Shown here in pieces: positions 1-5,986 of a DNA stretch of 7,686 bases (positions within the stretch are counted from its first letter, which is position 1; every line of letters begins with the position of its first letter). Location of the stretch: the NCBI GenBank assembly GCA_900770895.1, contig CAAGMF010000232.1:1-7686 (forward strand), written 5' to 3'. Source of the DNA: an uncultured Mitsuokella sp. (GTDB lineage: Bacteria; Bacillota; Negativicutes; Selenomonadales; Selenomonadaceae). The position numbers and the translations under genes are program-made. The notes beneath the pieces are model-generated. The model searched no databases, had not been told where the DNA came from, and worked only from the letters and a program-made list of their open reading frames with translations.

Positions 1-41
1 AAAGCTGTGAAAAATGCTTTCGCATTTTTTCACAGCTTTTT
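1..41 (+). terminator. Long hairpin terminator at the window edge
   Basis: Bases 1-17 and 22-39 form a stem of about 17 bp with a TTTC loop and one bulged T. On the + strand the stem is followed by a run of T up to base 41, as in a Rho-independent terminator. It most likely ends a rightward gene lying left of the window. The stem begins and ends in A/T runs, so it could also work leftward as a back-up to the tRNA terminator next to it; the bases that would decide this are outside the window. Confidence 0.75.
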
Positions 42-47
42 AAATAC

Positions 48-75
48 AAAAAGAGGCTGTTCGCCACAGCCCCTC
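48..75 (-). terminator. Intrinsic terminator of the tRNA-Arg gene
   Basis: Read on the minus strand, GAGGGGCTGT (75-66), loop GGCGA and ACAGCCTC (60-53) form a hairpin. It has a six-pair GGCTGT/ACAGCC core that extends outward through G-U and Watson-Crick pairs. A run of five T (52-48) follows at once. It lies 11 bases past the tRNA 3' end, so it should terminate the tRNA transcript and any read-through from the ABC genes. Confidence 0.85.
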
Positions 76-86
76 AGATAACTATA

Positions 87-161
87 TGGTGCGCTTGGTG
101 AGAATCGAACTCACGCTTCTGGCTCCGGAGGCCGGCGTCCTATCCACTGGACTACAAGCGC
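87..161 (-). tRNA. tRNA-Arg, anticodon CCG
   Basis: The minus strand folds into a complete cloverleaf of 75 nt with the 3' CCA encoded. The acceptor stem is GCGCTTG/CAAGCGC, the D stem is GTCC/GGAC, and the T arm is GTGAG-TTCGATT-CTCAC. The anticodon loop CTCCGGA carries CCG, which reads the arginine codon CGG. The anticodon stem CCGGC/GCCAG has one C-A mismatch at the second pair (28-42); the other pairs are canonical. The gene has its own promoter just upstream and a terminator just downstream, so it is probably a single-gene unit. Confidence 0.97.
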
Positions 162-170
162 ATTACATAT

Positions 171-199
171 AGTCTAGCATATTCCCGTCAGGTAGTCAA
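171..199 (-). promoter_or_regulatory. Sigma-70 promoter of tRNA-Arg
   Basis: On the minus strand a -35 element TTGACT (199-194) is separated by exactly 17 bp from a -10 element TAGACT (176-171). Transcription would start near base 164, only a few bases before the mature tRNA 5' end at 161. This is a strong, near-consensus arrangement, typical of a stable-RNA gene. It also shows that the tRNA does not depend on the ABC-transporter transcript upstream. Confidence 0.85.
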
Positions 200-254
200 G
201 GGGGACTGCCCCATGAACAGAAAATATCCGCTCAGATCTTTCTGCCGCGTTCGC

Positions 255-1097
255 TCACCGGCGCCGCCGGGAACTTATGGCCAGTGTCAGGAAGAACAGG
301 ACCGACGCCACTACGACGATGGTCGCGCCGGCGGCCATGCCCAGCTCATAGGCCAGGATGAGGCCGGTGATGCCGGACAGCAGCGAGATGCCGACCGAGG
401 CGACGTGGTATTCCTTCACACTGTTCGCTATATTGCGGGCCGCGGCCGCCGGTAGCACGAGCAGGGCATTGATGATGAGTATGCCTACCCACTGAATGCT
501 AATGGATACGACGACGGCCAGCAGCGAGGCGAACAGCCCCTCGGTCAGCATGACCGATATGCCGCGGCTGCGCGCGAACGAGGCATTGATCGATAGGATC
601 AGCAGACGATTGAACAACAGCCCCCAGGCCAGCACGACGAATCCGCCCACGACGAGCAGCCCGAGCAGTTCATCCGGCGTCACCGACAGGATGTCGCCAA
701 CGAGATAGGCCGAGTACTTGTTGAAGCTGCCGCCATGCGTCATGAGCATGAGGCCCAGGGCGATGGCCATCGACGAGAAGACGCCGATGATCGTATCCGT
801 CGATGCCTTGGCCCGATTGCTGATCCACGTGATGAGCAGGGCAAAGACAACCGAAAAGATAATCAAGGAGACGAGCGGCGAGACGAGACCGACGAGAGCG
901 CCGATCGCGATACCGGTGAACGCGCCGTGCCCCAGGGAATCCGAGAAGAACGCCATGCGGTTTGATACGACCATCGTCGAGAGCAGTCCGAACAGCGGCG
1001 TCACGAGCAGGACGGCCAGCAGGGCGTTCTTCATGAACATATGCCCGGCCCACTCGAAGGGCAGCAGCGTATCCAGCACGGAATATATGATATCCAC
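255..1097 (-). CDS. Metal-type ABC transporter permease (ZnuB/MntB/TroC family, ABC-3)
   Basis: This predicted inner-membrane permease has 280 residues and many hydrophobic segments (about eight expected for the family). The segment FFSDSLGHGAFTGIAIG, about 50 residues in, and LVGDILSVTPDEL in the middle are typical of ABC-3 permeases, which import Zn, Mn or Fe. I chose a GTG start at 1097: it is preceded by AAGGGGGAG at good spacing and lies four bases after the stop of the ATPase gene. The reading frame stays open further upstream, but that part overlaps the ATPase and does not look like a permease. The C-terminus is a short Arg run (RRRR). The close spacing implies translational coupling with the ATPase. 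The substrate is not evident; a transition metal is the family expectation, and cobalt is possible from the B12-riboswitch neighbourhood. No solute-binding protein gene accompanies it in the window. Confidence 0.9.
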   Translation of the reverse strand: MDIIYSVLDTLLPFEWAGHMFMKNALLAVLLVTPLFGLLSTMVVSNRMAFFSDSLGHGAFTGIAIGALVGLVSPLVSLIIFSVVFALLITWISNRAKASTDTIIGVFSSMAIALGLMLMTHGGSFNKYSAYLVGDILSVTPDELLGLLVVGGFVVLAWGLLFNRLLILSINASFARSRGISVMLTEGLFASLLAVVVSISIQWVGILIINALLVLPAAAARNIANSVKEYHVASVGISLLSGITGLILAYELGMAAGATIVVVASVLFFLTLAISSRRRR

Positions 1098-1101
1098 GAT
1101 C

Positions 1102-1935
1102 TCACTCCCCCTTTGCCACGTCCGTGGCCACGTAGTCCTGCCCGCTGTGCGCCTCGGCCTCGGCGCTGACACCAGCCAGCATGCCGAATATCTCGCGGGT
1201 GCGCTCATCGGCGAACACCTCTTCCGGTGTACCGCTCGTGACGACATGATGATCGAGCAGGACGACCTGATCGGCATGACGCGCCACCATATTCAGATCG
1301 TGCGATATGAGGATGATCGCCATATCCTCCTCCTCGCGCAGCTCTGCCACGATCTCATAGAAAAGCTCGAGACCATTCTGGTCGACGCCCGATACCGGCT
1401 CATCGAGCAGCAGCAGATCAGGCATCGGATCGAGCGCGAGGGCCAGCAGCACGCGCTGCAGCTCGCCGCCCGAGAGGGCACCGAGGCGCCGGTCGATGAG
1501 ATGGGCCGCATGCACCCGGGCCAGCGATTTCTCGATGCGCGGACGCAGGGACTTCGACGGCCAGAGCCAGACCGGCTTGTTCGTGAGACAGGCCATGAAT
1601 ATATCGCACACGCTCGTCGGCGCGCTGAGATCGAACCGCAGATATTGCGGCACATAGCCGATGACCGGATGTCCTGTGTGCTTGCCCTTGGCATCCGCAT
1701 AGTGCAGGGTGCCGCTATGCGGTATCTCACCCAGTATCGAGCGCAGCAATGTCGATTTCCCGGCGCCATTCGGACCGATGATGGCCGTGAGCTGGCCGCA
1801 GTGGATATGGATATTCACATCGTCGAGTATAGTCAGCCGCCCGGCCTTTACTCCGAAATGCTCAATCTTCGTGCAGCAGAGCTTCGCACAATCATCAGCC
1901 GAAGCCGCCCGATGATGCATGATGTTCTTAAACAA
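1102..1935 (-). CDS. Metal-type ABC transporter ATPase (ZnuC/MntA-like)
   Basis: This 277-residue nucleotide-binding subunit should power the permease encoded just downstream. Walker A is GPNGAGKST at about 54-62, the Q-loop Gln is near 97, the signature is LSGGE at about 154-158, Walker B is LLLLDEP at about 174-180, and the H-loop His is near 212. All motifs are intact. I use a TTG start at 1935 because GGGAGG lies about 10 bases before it, whereas the next ATG (1920) is about 25 bases away. The N-terminus before the ATPase core is unusual: it carries paired His (7-8) and a Cys cluster (16, 20, 21), with another Cys near 46. The C-terminus extends about 20 residues past the core and is acidic. 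The gap to the preceding ABC-2 permease is 41 bases with no terminator, so co-transcription is likely. The family call is firm and the substrate is unknown. Confidence 0.92.
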   Translation of the reverse strand: MFKNIMHHRAASADDCAKLCCTKIEHFGVKAGRLTILDDVNIHIHCGQLTAIIGPNGAGKSTLLRSILGEIPHSGTLHYADAKGKHTGHPVIGYVPQYLRFDLSAPTSVCDIFMACLTNKPVWLWPSKSLRPRIEKSLARVHAAHLIDRRLGALSGGELQRVLLALALDPMPDLLLLDEPVSGVDQNGLELFYEIVAELREEEDMAIILISHDLNMVARHADQVVLLDHHVVTSGTPEEVFADERTREIFGMLAGVSAEAEAHSGQDYVATDVAKGE

Positions 1936-1976
1936 ACTTTTATTTCCTCCCGAAAACTTGTCGTCCTACCGGATGC

Positions 1977-2723
1977 TCAGTATATCAGCCGCCGATAAGC
2001 GCGCTGGCCGAGCCAGAAACACAGCACGGCATAGGCTGCCAGCACGGCGAGCGAGCTCAGCGCCACCGGCGTCCCTGCTGCCAGCCCGCGCAGGAGATAG
2101 CTCGTATGCGTGAGCGGCAGCAGCTCGATGAACAGACGCAGCGCCTCCGGCAGCGCCGTCGTCTTGAAGAATGTACCGCAGAGGAACGACATCGGCAGCA
2201 ATATATACGTGTTGACCTGGCTCATCTCCTCATAGGTATCGATGCGCATGGCTGCATTAAAGCCGATCTCCGCGAATATGACGCAGTTCAGCACGAGCAC
2301 GAGCAGGAACAGCGGCGTCAGATGGATGTGCGTCCCCGCCAGAGCCACGAGCAGCAATATGATGGCCGACGATATGAGGCCGCGCAGCACGGCGGCCAGC
2401 ACTTTGCCGATGATGAACGCGCCCGGCCAGATTGGGGCCGTGATGTACTCATCGAGACTGTGATGATAGACGCGCTCGGCATGCACCGGCATGACACTCG
2501 CGAACGATATATTCATGGAGTTCAGCGCCAGCACGCCCGGGATCAGGAACTCGAGATACGTCCCCGAGTCGACCTGGATGCTGCGCCCGAGCCCCCATCC
2601 GAAAGCCACCAGATACATCAGCGGCGCCACCATGCGCGACAATATATACTTGATGAGACGGCGCCGCAGCACGATGAGGTCACGCCAGAACACCGTCCAT
2701 ATATCATACATTATACCACTCAT
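1977..2723 (-). CDS. ABC-2 type transporter permease
   Basis: This 248-residue membrane protein is predicted to be the channel subunit for the ATPase encoded just upstream. About six hydrophobic segments are visible, for example near residues 31-46, 57-75, 100-127, 136-155, 172-186 and 222-238. The C-terminal part holds the ABC-2 signature region around 177-213 (LPMSFLCGTFF, then LPLTHTSYLLRG), as in NodJ/DrrB-type permeases. The ATG at 2723 lies seven bases after the upstream stop, with GAGG inside the end of that gene as a likely ribosome binding site, so translation is probably coupled. ABC-2 systems usually export drugs, polysaccharides or lipids; nothing in the sequence fixes the substrate. 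Its position between a chelatase gene and a metal-type ABC pair is notable. Confidence 0.9.
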   Translation of the reverse strand: MSGIMYDIWTVFWRDLIVLRRRLIKYILSRMVAPLMYLVAFGWGLGRSIQVDSGTYLEFLIPGVLALNSMNISFASVMPVHAERVYHHSLDEYITAPIWPGAFIIGKVLAAVLRGLISSAIILLLVALAGTHIHLTPLFLLVLVLNCVIFAEIGFNAAMRIDTYEEMSQVNTYILLPMSFLCGTFFKTTALPEALRLFIELLPLTHTSYLLRGLAAGTPVALSSLAVLAAYAVLCFWLGQRAYRRLIY

Positions 2724-2730
2724 AGGTACC

Positions 2731-3630
2731 TCATAATCCTTTCCGGCTGCCTGTCAGCTCGATGAAGACATCCTCGAGATTCGTGCGTCTGACATGCACA
2801 TCATCACTCGCGACCGCAGCCTCGTCCGCCTCCCCCATATGCGCCACGAAATTCCGCGCCTCGTGCCGCGACGGGAAGAAGCGATAGGACCGTTCCTCGC
2901 CCTGCTGCCACTCCACGGTAAAGGCTCCGAGCCGCTCGCAGTAAGCCTGAGGCGTATCCAGATCGACCAATTTCCCCTGTGACAGCATGGCCACCCGGTC
3001 GCAAAGCAGCTCCGCCTCCTCGATATAATGCGTCGTCAGGAACACCGTCACTCCCTCGCGCGCCAGATGGCGGATGAGCTGCCAGATACGGCGACGCACC
3101 TGCGGGTCGAGCGCGACAGTCGGCTCATCGAGGAACAGCACCTGCGGTCGATGGATGAGGGCCCGCGCGATGAGCAGACGGCGCTTCATGCCGCCCGACA
3201 GGCGCCTGACACCATCATTCACGACCTCGCGCAGCTCGACGAAATCCAACAGCTCCGCGATCCGCGCCTGCCGCTCGCTGCGGCCCAGATGGTGCAGACG
3301 GGCATGCAGCTCCATATTCTCCCCGACCGTGAGATCCTGATCGAAATTCACATGCTGGGGCACGATGCCGATGAGCTTCTTGATCGCCACCGTATCATGG
3401 TCCGTCGTCAGCCGGCCATAGCTGATGCTGCCGCTCGTAGGGTGTAGCTGCATGGTCAGCATCCGTATCGTCGTCGTCTTGCCCGCTCCGTTCGGTCCCA
3501 GCAGACCGAATATCTCGCCCGGCGCCACGCAGAACGTCAGGTCATCGACCGCCGTCTTGCGGCTCATCTGCCCCTCCGCCGTGCGGTGCGCGAATTCGCG
3601 TGTGATATGCTTGATATCTATAGCTGACAT
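2731..3630 (-). CDS. ABC-2 type transporter ATPase (DrrA/CcmA-like)
   Basis: This 299-residue cytoplasmic ATPase is predicted to pair with the ABC-2 permease immediately downstream. Walker A is GPNGAGKTT at about 45-53, the Q-loop Gln near 92, the signature LSGGM at about 144-148, Walker B VLFLDEP at about 164-170, and the H-loop His near 201. A C-terminal domain ending in TNLEDVFIELTG (about 283-294) is characteristic of the DrrA-like branch. The ATG start at 3630 has a strong AGGAGGGGG site four to five bases upstream. It is the first gene of a four-gene ABC block with gaps of 7, 41 and 4 bases. It lies 161 bases downstream of cbiK, so it may be reached by read-through from the riboswitch unit or by its own promoter. 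No strong promoter is visible, only an AT-rich -10-like TATTAT without a good -35. The substrate is unknown. Confidence 0.93.
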   Translation of the reverse strand: MSAIDIKHITREFAHRTAEGQMSRKTAVDDLTFCVAPGEIFGLLGPNGAGKTTTIRMLTMQLHPTSGSISYGRLTTDHDTVAIKKLIGIVPQHVNFDQDLTVGENMELHARLHHLGRSERQARIAELLDFVELREVVNDGVRRLSGGMKRRLLIARALIHRPQVLFLDEPTVALDPQVRRRIWQLIRHLAREGVTVFLTTHYIEEAELLCDRVAMLSQGKLVDLDTPQAYCERLGAFTVEWQQGEERSYRFFPSRHEARNFVAHMGEADEAAVASDDVHVRRTNLEDVFIELTGSRKGL

Positions 3631-3651
3631 CTATCCCCCTCCTGACATTTC

Positions 3652-3675
3652 ATGCGTTATATAATATCTTCGCAT
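3652..3675. promoter_or_regulatory. Inverted repeat upstream of the ABC gene block, possible operator
   Basis: ATGCG (3652-3656) and CGCAT (3671-3675) form a perfect inverted repeat around 14 AT-rich bases that contain a TATTAT-like -10 element on the minus strand. It lies about 22 bases before the ATPase start codon. An operator overlapping a weak promoter would look like this. The arms are only 5 bp, so chance is not excluded and I cannot assign it to a known regulator. Confidence 0.25.
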
Positions 3676-3718
3676 ATTTTCCCGCTCCCGTAAAGGGCTT
3701 GCAAATATATCGCAGACG

Positions 3719-3763
3719 AAACGGAGCCACTGCTGCATCATGATGATGCAGACAGCAGCTCCG
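3719..3763 (-). terminator. Hairpin after cbiK, weak or partial terminator
   Basis: On the minus strand CGGAGC (3763-3758) pairs with GCTCCG (3727-3722). Inside it CTGCATCA (3751-3744) pairs with TGATGCAG (3740-3733) around a three-base loop, with further CTG/CAG pairing between. The stem is long and stable but is followed only by TTTCGTCTG, a poor U-tract. It begins 28 bases after the cbiK stop codon. It could terminate part of the transcripts, or protect the cbiK mRNA 3' end while letting some polymerase run into the ABC genes. Confidence 0.55.
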
Positions 3764-3791
3764 CTACACATATAAAGGGTTTCTATCTGGA

Positions 3792-4784
3792 TTACTTCTC
3801 CAGAGCATCCCAGGCGTCATTCGCGCGTTTCACATAAAGCGCACGCACGGCCTTGTTCTCGCCGATGCCATGGATATAGGCATCGACCTTGAAGCCGTTG
3901 GCCTCGAGGATGGACTTATGCGAGTCCTTATCTGCACCGGCCATATCGTTGTTCGCATGATCGCCGGCGACCATCATCATCGGCATGAGCGTGACGTGCT
4001 TGATACCGGCAGCCTTGAGCTTCGGCAGGACCGTCTCGAGCGACGGCCAGCCCTCGACCGTGTACACGAACACGTTCTTCATGCCCAGCTCATTGATCTT
4101 GGCCTGGATAACCGAGTAGTAGGCATTGGAGACCTGCGGCGTACCATGAGCCATGATGAGGATGGCATCATTCTTGCCCTGTTTCGGGAACTGCGTGCTG
4201 AGCGCCTTGATCGTCTCCGTCACATCATCGGCCTGGCCCTCCTGGCCCTGCCAGTACATGAGCGACGTGCCGAGCGTCATCTTCTTGAAGTTGTTCTTGT
4301 AGAGCTCATAGACACCGGCATCATAGGCATACTCCATGCCCGGGATGACATCGAGCGTCGTGAGCGCTACGCGCGTATAGCCCTCTTTCTTGAGCTGATC
4401 GAGAGCTTCCTCAGGCGTCGGATATACCTTGCCCTCTTTGGCCTTGATGCGGTCGATGATGATGTGGGACGTGAACGCCGTCACGACCTTGACATTCGGA
4501 TGCTGAGCCTGGATATCGGCAACCGTGGCATCGATCGTCTTCTCACGCGTATCCTTGAACGTCGTACCAAAGCTCATGACCACGATGGCATCCTTGTTCG
4601 GCTCGTTCTTGAGCGCCGGATTCTCATTCGTGAGCACACCGATCTTCGAGGCCGATATCAGCGCCGGAGTGGCATCCTTTACCTCCGGATTGAGCGAATA
4701 CGCAGCCTGCGTCGTCGGAGCCGCGACAATCAGCATGGCACCCAGGGCCAAAGACATACCTAGCATTTTCTTCCAATTTTTCAT
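3792..4784 (-). CDS. cbiK: Exported CbiK-type anaerobic cobaltochelatase (sirohydrochlorin cobaltochelatase family)
   Basis: CbiK inserts Co2+ into sirohydrochlorin in the anaerobic cobalamin pathway. This 330-residue protein has a Sec signal peptide: KNWKK, a hydrophobic stretch at about 7-22, then a TTQA/A cleavage region near 27-28, with no lipobox Cys. It should therefore act outside the cytoplasm, like the periplasmic CbiK described in Desulfovibrio vulgaris. Family residues are present: SFGTTFKDTR (71-80), MAHGTP with His213, VEGWPSLE with Glu244, and VAGDHANNDMAG with His276. Their spacing matches the His/Glu/His metal site known in CbiK proteins. I chose the ATG at 4784, nine bases after AAGGAGG; the open frame continues upstream but that part lies in a terminator hairpin. 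A cobalamin riboswitch with an attenuator precedes the gene, so expression should fall when cobalamin is plentiful. A role in extracytoplasmic metal or tetrapyrrole binding rather than B12 synthesis is possible. Confidence 0.93.
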   Translation of the reverse strand: MKNWKKMLGMSLALGAMLIVAAPTTQAAYSLNPEVKDATPALISASKIGVLTNENPALKNEPNKDAIVVMSFGTTFKDTREKTIDATVADIQAQHPNVKVVTAFTSHIIIDRIKAKEGKVYPTPEEALDQLKKEGYTRVALTTLDVIPGMEYAYDAGVYELYKNNFKKMTLGTSLMYWQGQEGQADDVTETIKALSTQFPKQGKNDAILIMAHGTPQVSNAYYSVIQAKINELGMKNVFVYTVEGWPSLETVLPKLKAAGIKHVTLMPMMMVAGDHANNDMAGADKDSHKSILEANGFKVDAYIHGIGENKAVRALYVKRANDAWDALEK

Positions 4785-4800
4785 ATCATGCATCCTCCTT

Positions 4801-4835
4801 AAAATAAAAAACCTCCCTGTCCATGACAAGGAGGT
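4801..4835 (-). terminator. Riboswitch-controlled intrinsic terminator (attenuator) before cbiK
   Basis: On the minus strand ACCTCCTTGTC (4835-4825), loop ATG and GACAGGGAGGT (4821-4811) form an 11-bp stem with one G-U pair, followed by TTTTTATTTT (4810-4801). The AAGGAGG ribosome binding site of cbiK starts directly at the end of the U-tract. A complete terminator between a cobalamin aptamer and the start codon is the expected expression platform for transcriptional attenuation. I could not identify the competing antiterminator with confidence. Confidence 0.88.
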
Positions 4836-4889
4836 CTCAATTAACTACGCAATAGCATCATGCTGACGCAGACATCCGCATGATCCTAT

Positions 4890-5127
4890 GGTCTCACTTT
4901 CCCTCATCGCTCGTGGGGTGCAGCTTCATTGCTGCAGTGCTACGGACAGGCAGTTCTCCTGGCTTGGTTCATCGCTTCTCCGCGCCTTCCCAAGATCCCT
5001 TGGCGGACCTCAGTGACGTAAATGCGGATACGCTCCCCTCACAGTGGCGGGACCGCGCTGGCTCATCCAGCTTCTCTATCAAGTGACTATCGCCGGCCAT
5101 GACCGGCTGCACACCTATCCCTATACG
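4890..5127 (-). promoter_or_regulatory. Cobalamin riboswitch (B12 aptamer) in the cbiK leader
   Basis: This fills most of the 371-base gap between sigH and cbiK. Read on the minus strand the conserved blocks occur in order. AGGTG lies near 5115, followed by a CCGG(TCATG)CCGG-type hairpin. Next come TTGATAGAGAAGC with CTGG/CCAG, then GGTCCCGCCACTGTGA ending at 5039, then GGGAAGGCGCGG near 4985. The B12 box AGCCAGGAGAACTGCC is at 4964-4949 and differs by little from the usual box. A further hairpin (ATCATGC/GCATGAT, 4884-4857) lies between the aptamer and the terminator. The aptamer should bind a cobalamin (which form cannot be told) and switch off cbiK by favouring the terminator. The exact 5' and 3' limits are estimates. 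No convincing promoter is visible in the roughly 30 bases between the sigH stop codon and the aptamer. Confidence 0.95.
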
Positions 5128-5155
5128 ATATTCTGTTTTAGCGGCAGCGGGTACC

Positions 5156-5896
5156 TTATTTCGCACTACGGCTGTCACGCGTCTGCCGGCTGATCGTCGA
5201 CAGGCCGCGGTATACCGTGCTGAGGTCGATATCCTCTCCACGGTTTTCCATGTACTTCTCGAGCTTGCGCTTCACGCGCTGCAGAGCATTATCTATGGAC
5301 TTAACATGGCGATTGAGTTCCACCGCAATCTCCTGATAAGACTTGCCATCCAGATAGCTCATGAGAACCTTCCACTCGAGATCAGACAGGATTTCCTCCA
5401 TCTTCTTCTCGATGTCGATGAACTCCTCCCGGCTGATGACCAGCTCCTCTGGATCAGATACCCGGGCACCAGCCAGCACATCGAGCAGCGTACGGTCGGA
5501 ATCCTCATCGTAGATCGGCTTGTTCAGCGATACATACGAGTTGAGCGGTATATGTTTCTGCCTCGTCGCCGTCTTTATCGCAGTGATGATCTGCCGGACG
5601 ACGCACAGCTCGGCAAAAGCCCGGAACGATGAGAGCTTATCATTGCGGAAATCACGAATCGCCTTGTAGAAGCCGATCATGCCCTCCTGGATGATATCAT
5701 CCCGATCCGCACCTATCAGAAAATAGGAACGAGCCTTGCCGCGCACAAAATTCCGGTATTTCGCTATCAGGTACTCAAGAGCATCCTGGTCATCATTATC
5801 CTTGATGGCCAGAAGCAGTTCCTCATCCGTGAGCCCTGCATAGGCGCTGTTTACTACTTCTTCTTTTGCTTCGTTTAGTGTTGCATCTGCTTCCAT
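5156..5896 (-). CDS. sigH: RNA polymerase sigma factor SigH (Spo0H-type)
   Basis: This 246-residue sigma-70-family factor directs RNA polymerase to SigH promoters; in Bacillus it serves the transition state, competence and early sporulation. Region 2 spans about 25-115, with the very conserved block NFVRGKARSYFLIGADRDDI and then FRAFAELCVVRQIITAIKTA. TRQKHIPLNSYVSLNKPIYD (about 111-130) is a hallmark of SigH. Region 4 with its helix-turn-helix is at about 170-213. I chose the ATG at 5896, eight bases after AAAGGGG; an in-frame GTG nine codons upstream has no ribosome binding site. The protein continues about 32 residues beyond the usual end of region 4 with a polar Ser/Thr/Arg-rich tail. A strong sigma-70 promoter lies about 60 bases upstream. 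No terminator follows the gene, so transcripts may enter the riboswitch leader. Confidence 0.93.
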   Translation of the reverse strand: MEADATLNEAKEEVVNSAYAGLTDEELLLAIKDNDDQDALEYLIAKYRNFVRGKARSYFLIGADRDDIIQEGMIGFYKAIRDFRNDKLSSFRAFAELCVVRQIITAIKTATRQKHIPLNSYVSLNKPIYDEDSDRTLLDVLAGARVSDPEELVISREEFIDIEKKMEEILSDLEWKVLMSYLDGKSYQEIAVELNRHVKSIDNALQRVKRKLEKYMENRGEDIDLSTVYRGLSTISRQTRDSRSAK

Positions 5897-5957
5897 TGCA
5901 CTTTCCCCTTTACCGAAAAGCACCTTAAAACTCTTTATTAATTTTTACCCTGTAAAA

Positions 5958-5986
5958 ATTATAACGCCTGCAGTTTGCATAGTCAA
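5958..5986 (-). promoter_or_regulatory. Sigma-70 promoter of sigH
   Basis: On the minus strand TTGACT (5986-5981), a 17-bp spacer and a perfect TATAAT (5963-5958) make a near-consensus promoter. Transcription should begin near 5950, giving a leader of about 54 bases before the sigH ATG. The AT-rich gap between rlmB and sigH (5897-6068) shows no small gene. It holds no convincing terminator for rlmB either. Confidence 0.85.

Noticed and set aside
203..214. Short GGGG-CAGT-CCCC hairpin after the metal permease, as a possible terminator
   Set aside because: The stem is only four to five pairs and no T run follows; it adjoins the -35 region of the tRNA promoter.
718..1998. A long open frame (426 codons) on the + strand opposite the metal ABC permease and ATPase genes
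   Set aside because: The minus-strand genes here have complete family motifs. The + strand translation shows no recognisable domain and is an antisense by-product of G+C-rich codons.
3870..4763. A 297-codon open frame on the + strand opposite cbiK
   Set aside because: It is Arg/Asp/His/Leu-rich antisense translation with no family resemblance, while cbiK on the other strand is well supported.
4969..5241. A 90-codon minus-strand open frame covering the end of sigH and the riboswitch
   Set aside because: It lies within the structured aptamer and in another frame of sigH. It shows no ribosome binding site I can support and no protein family features.
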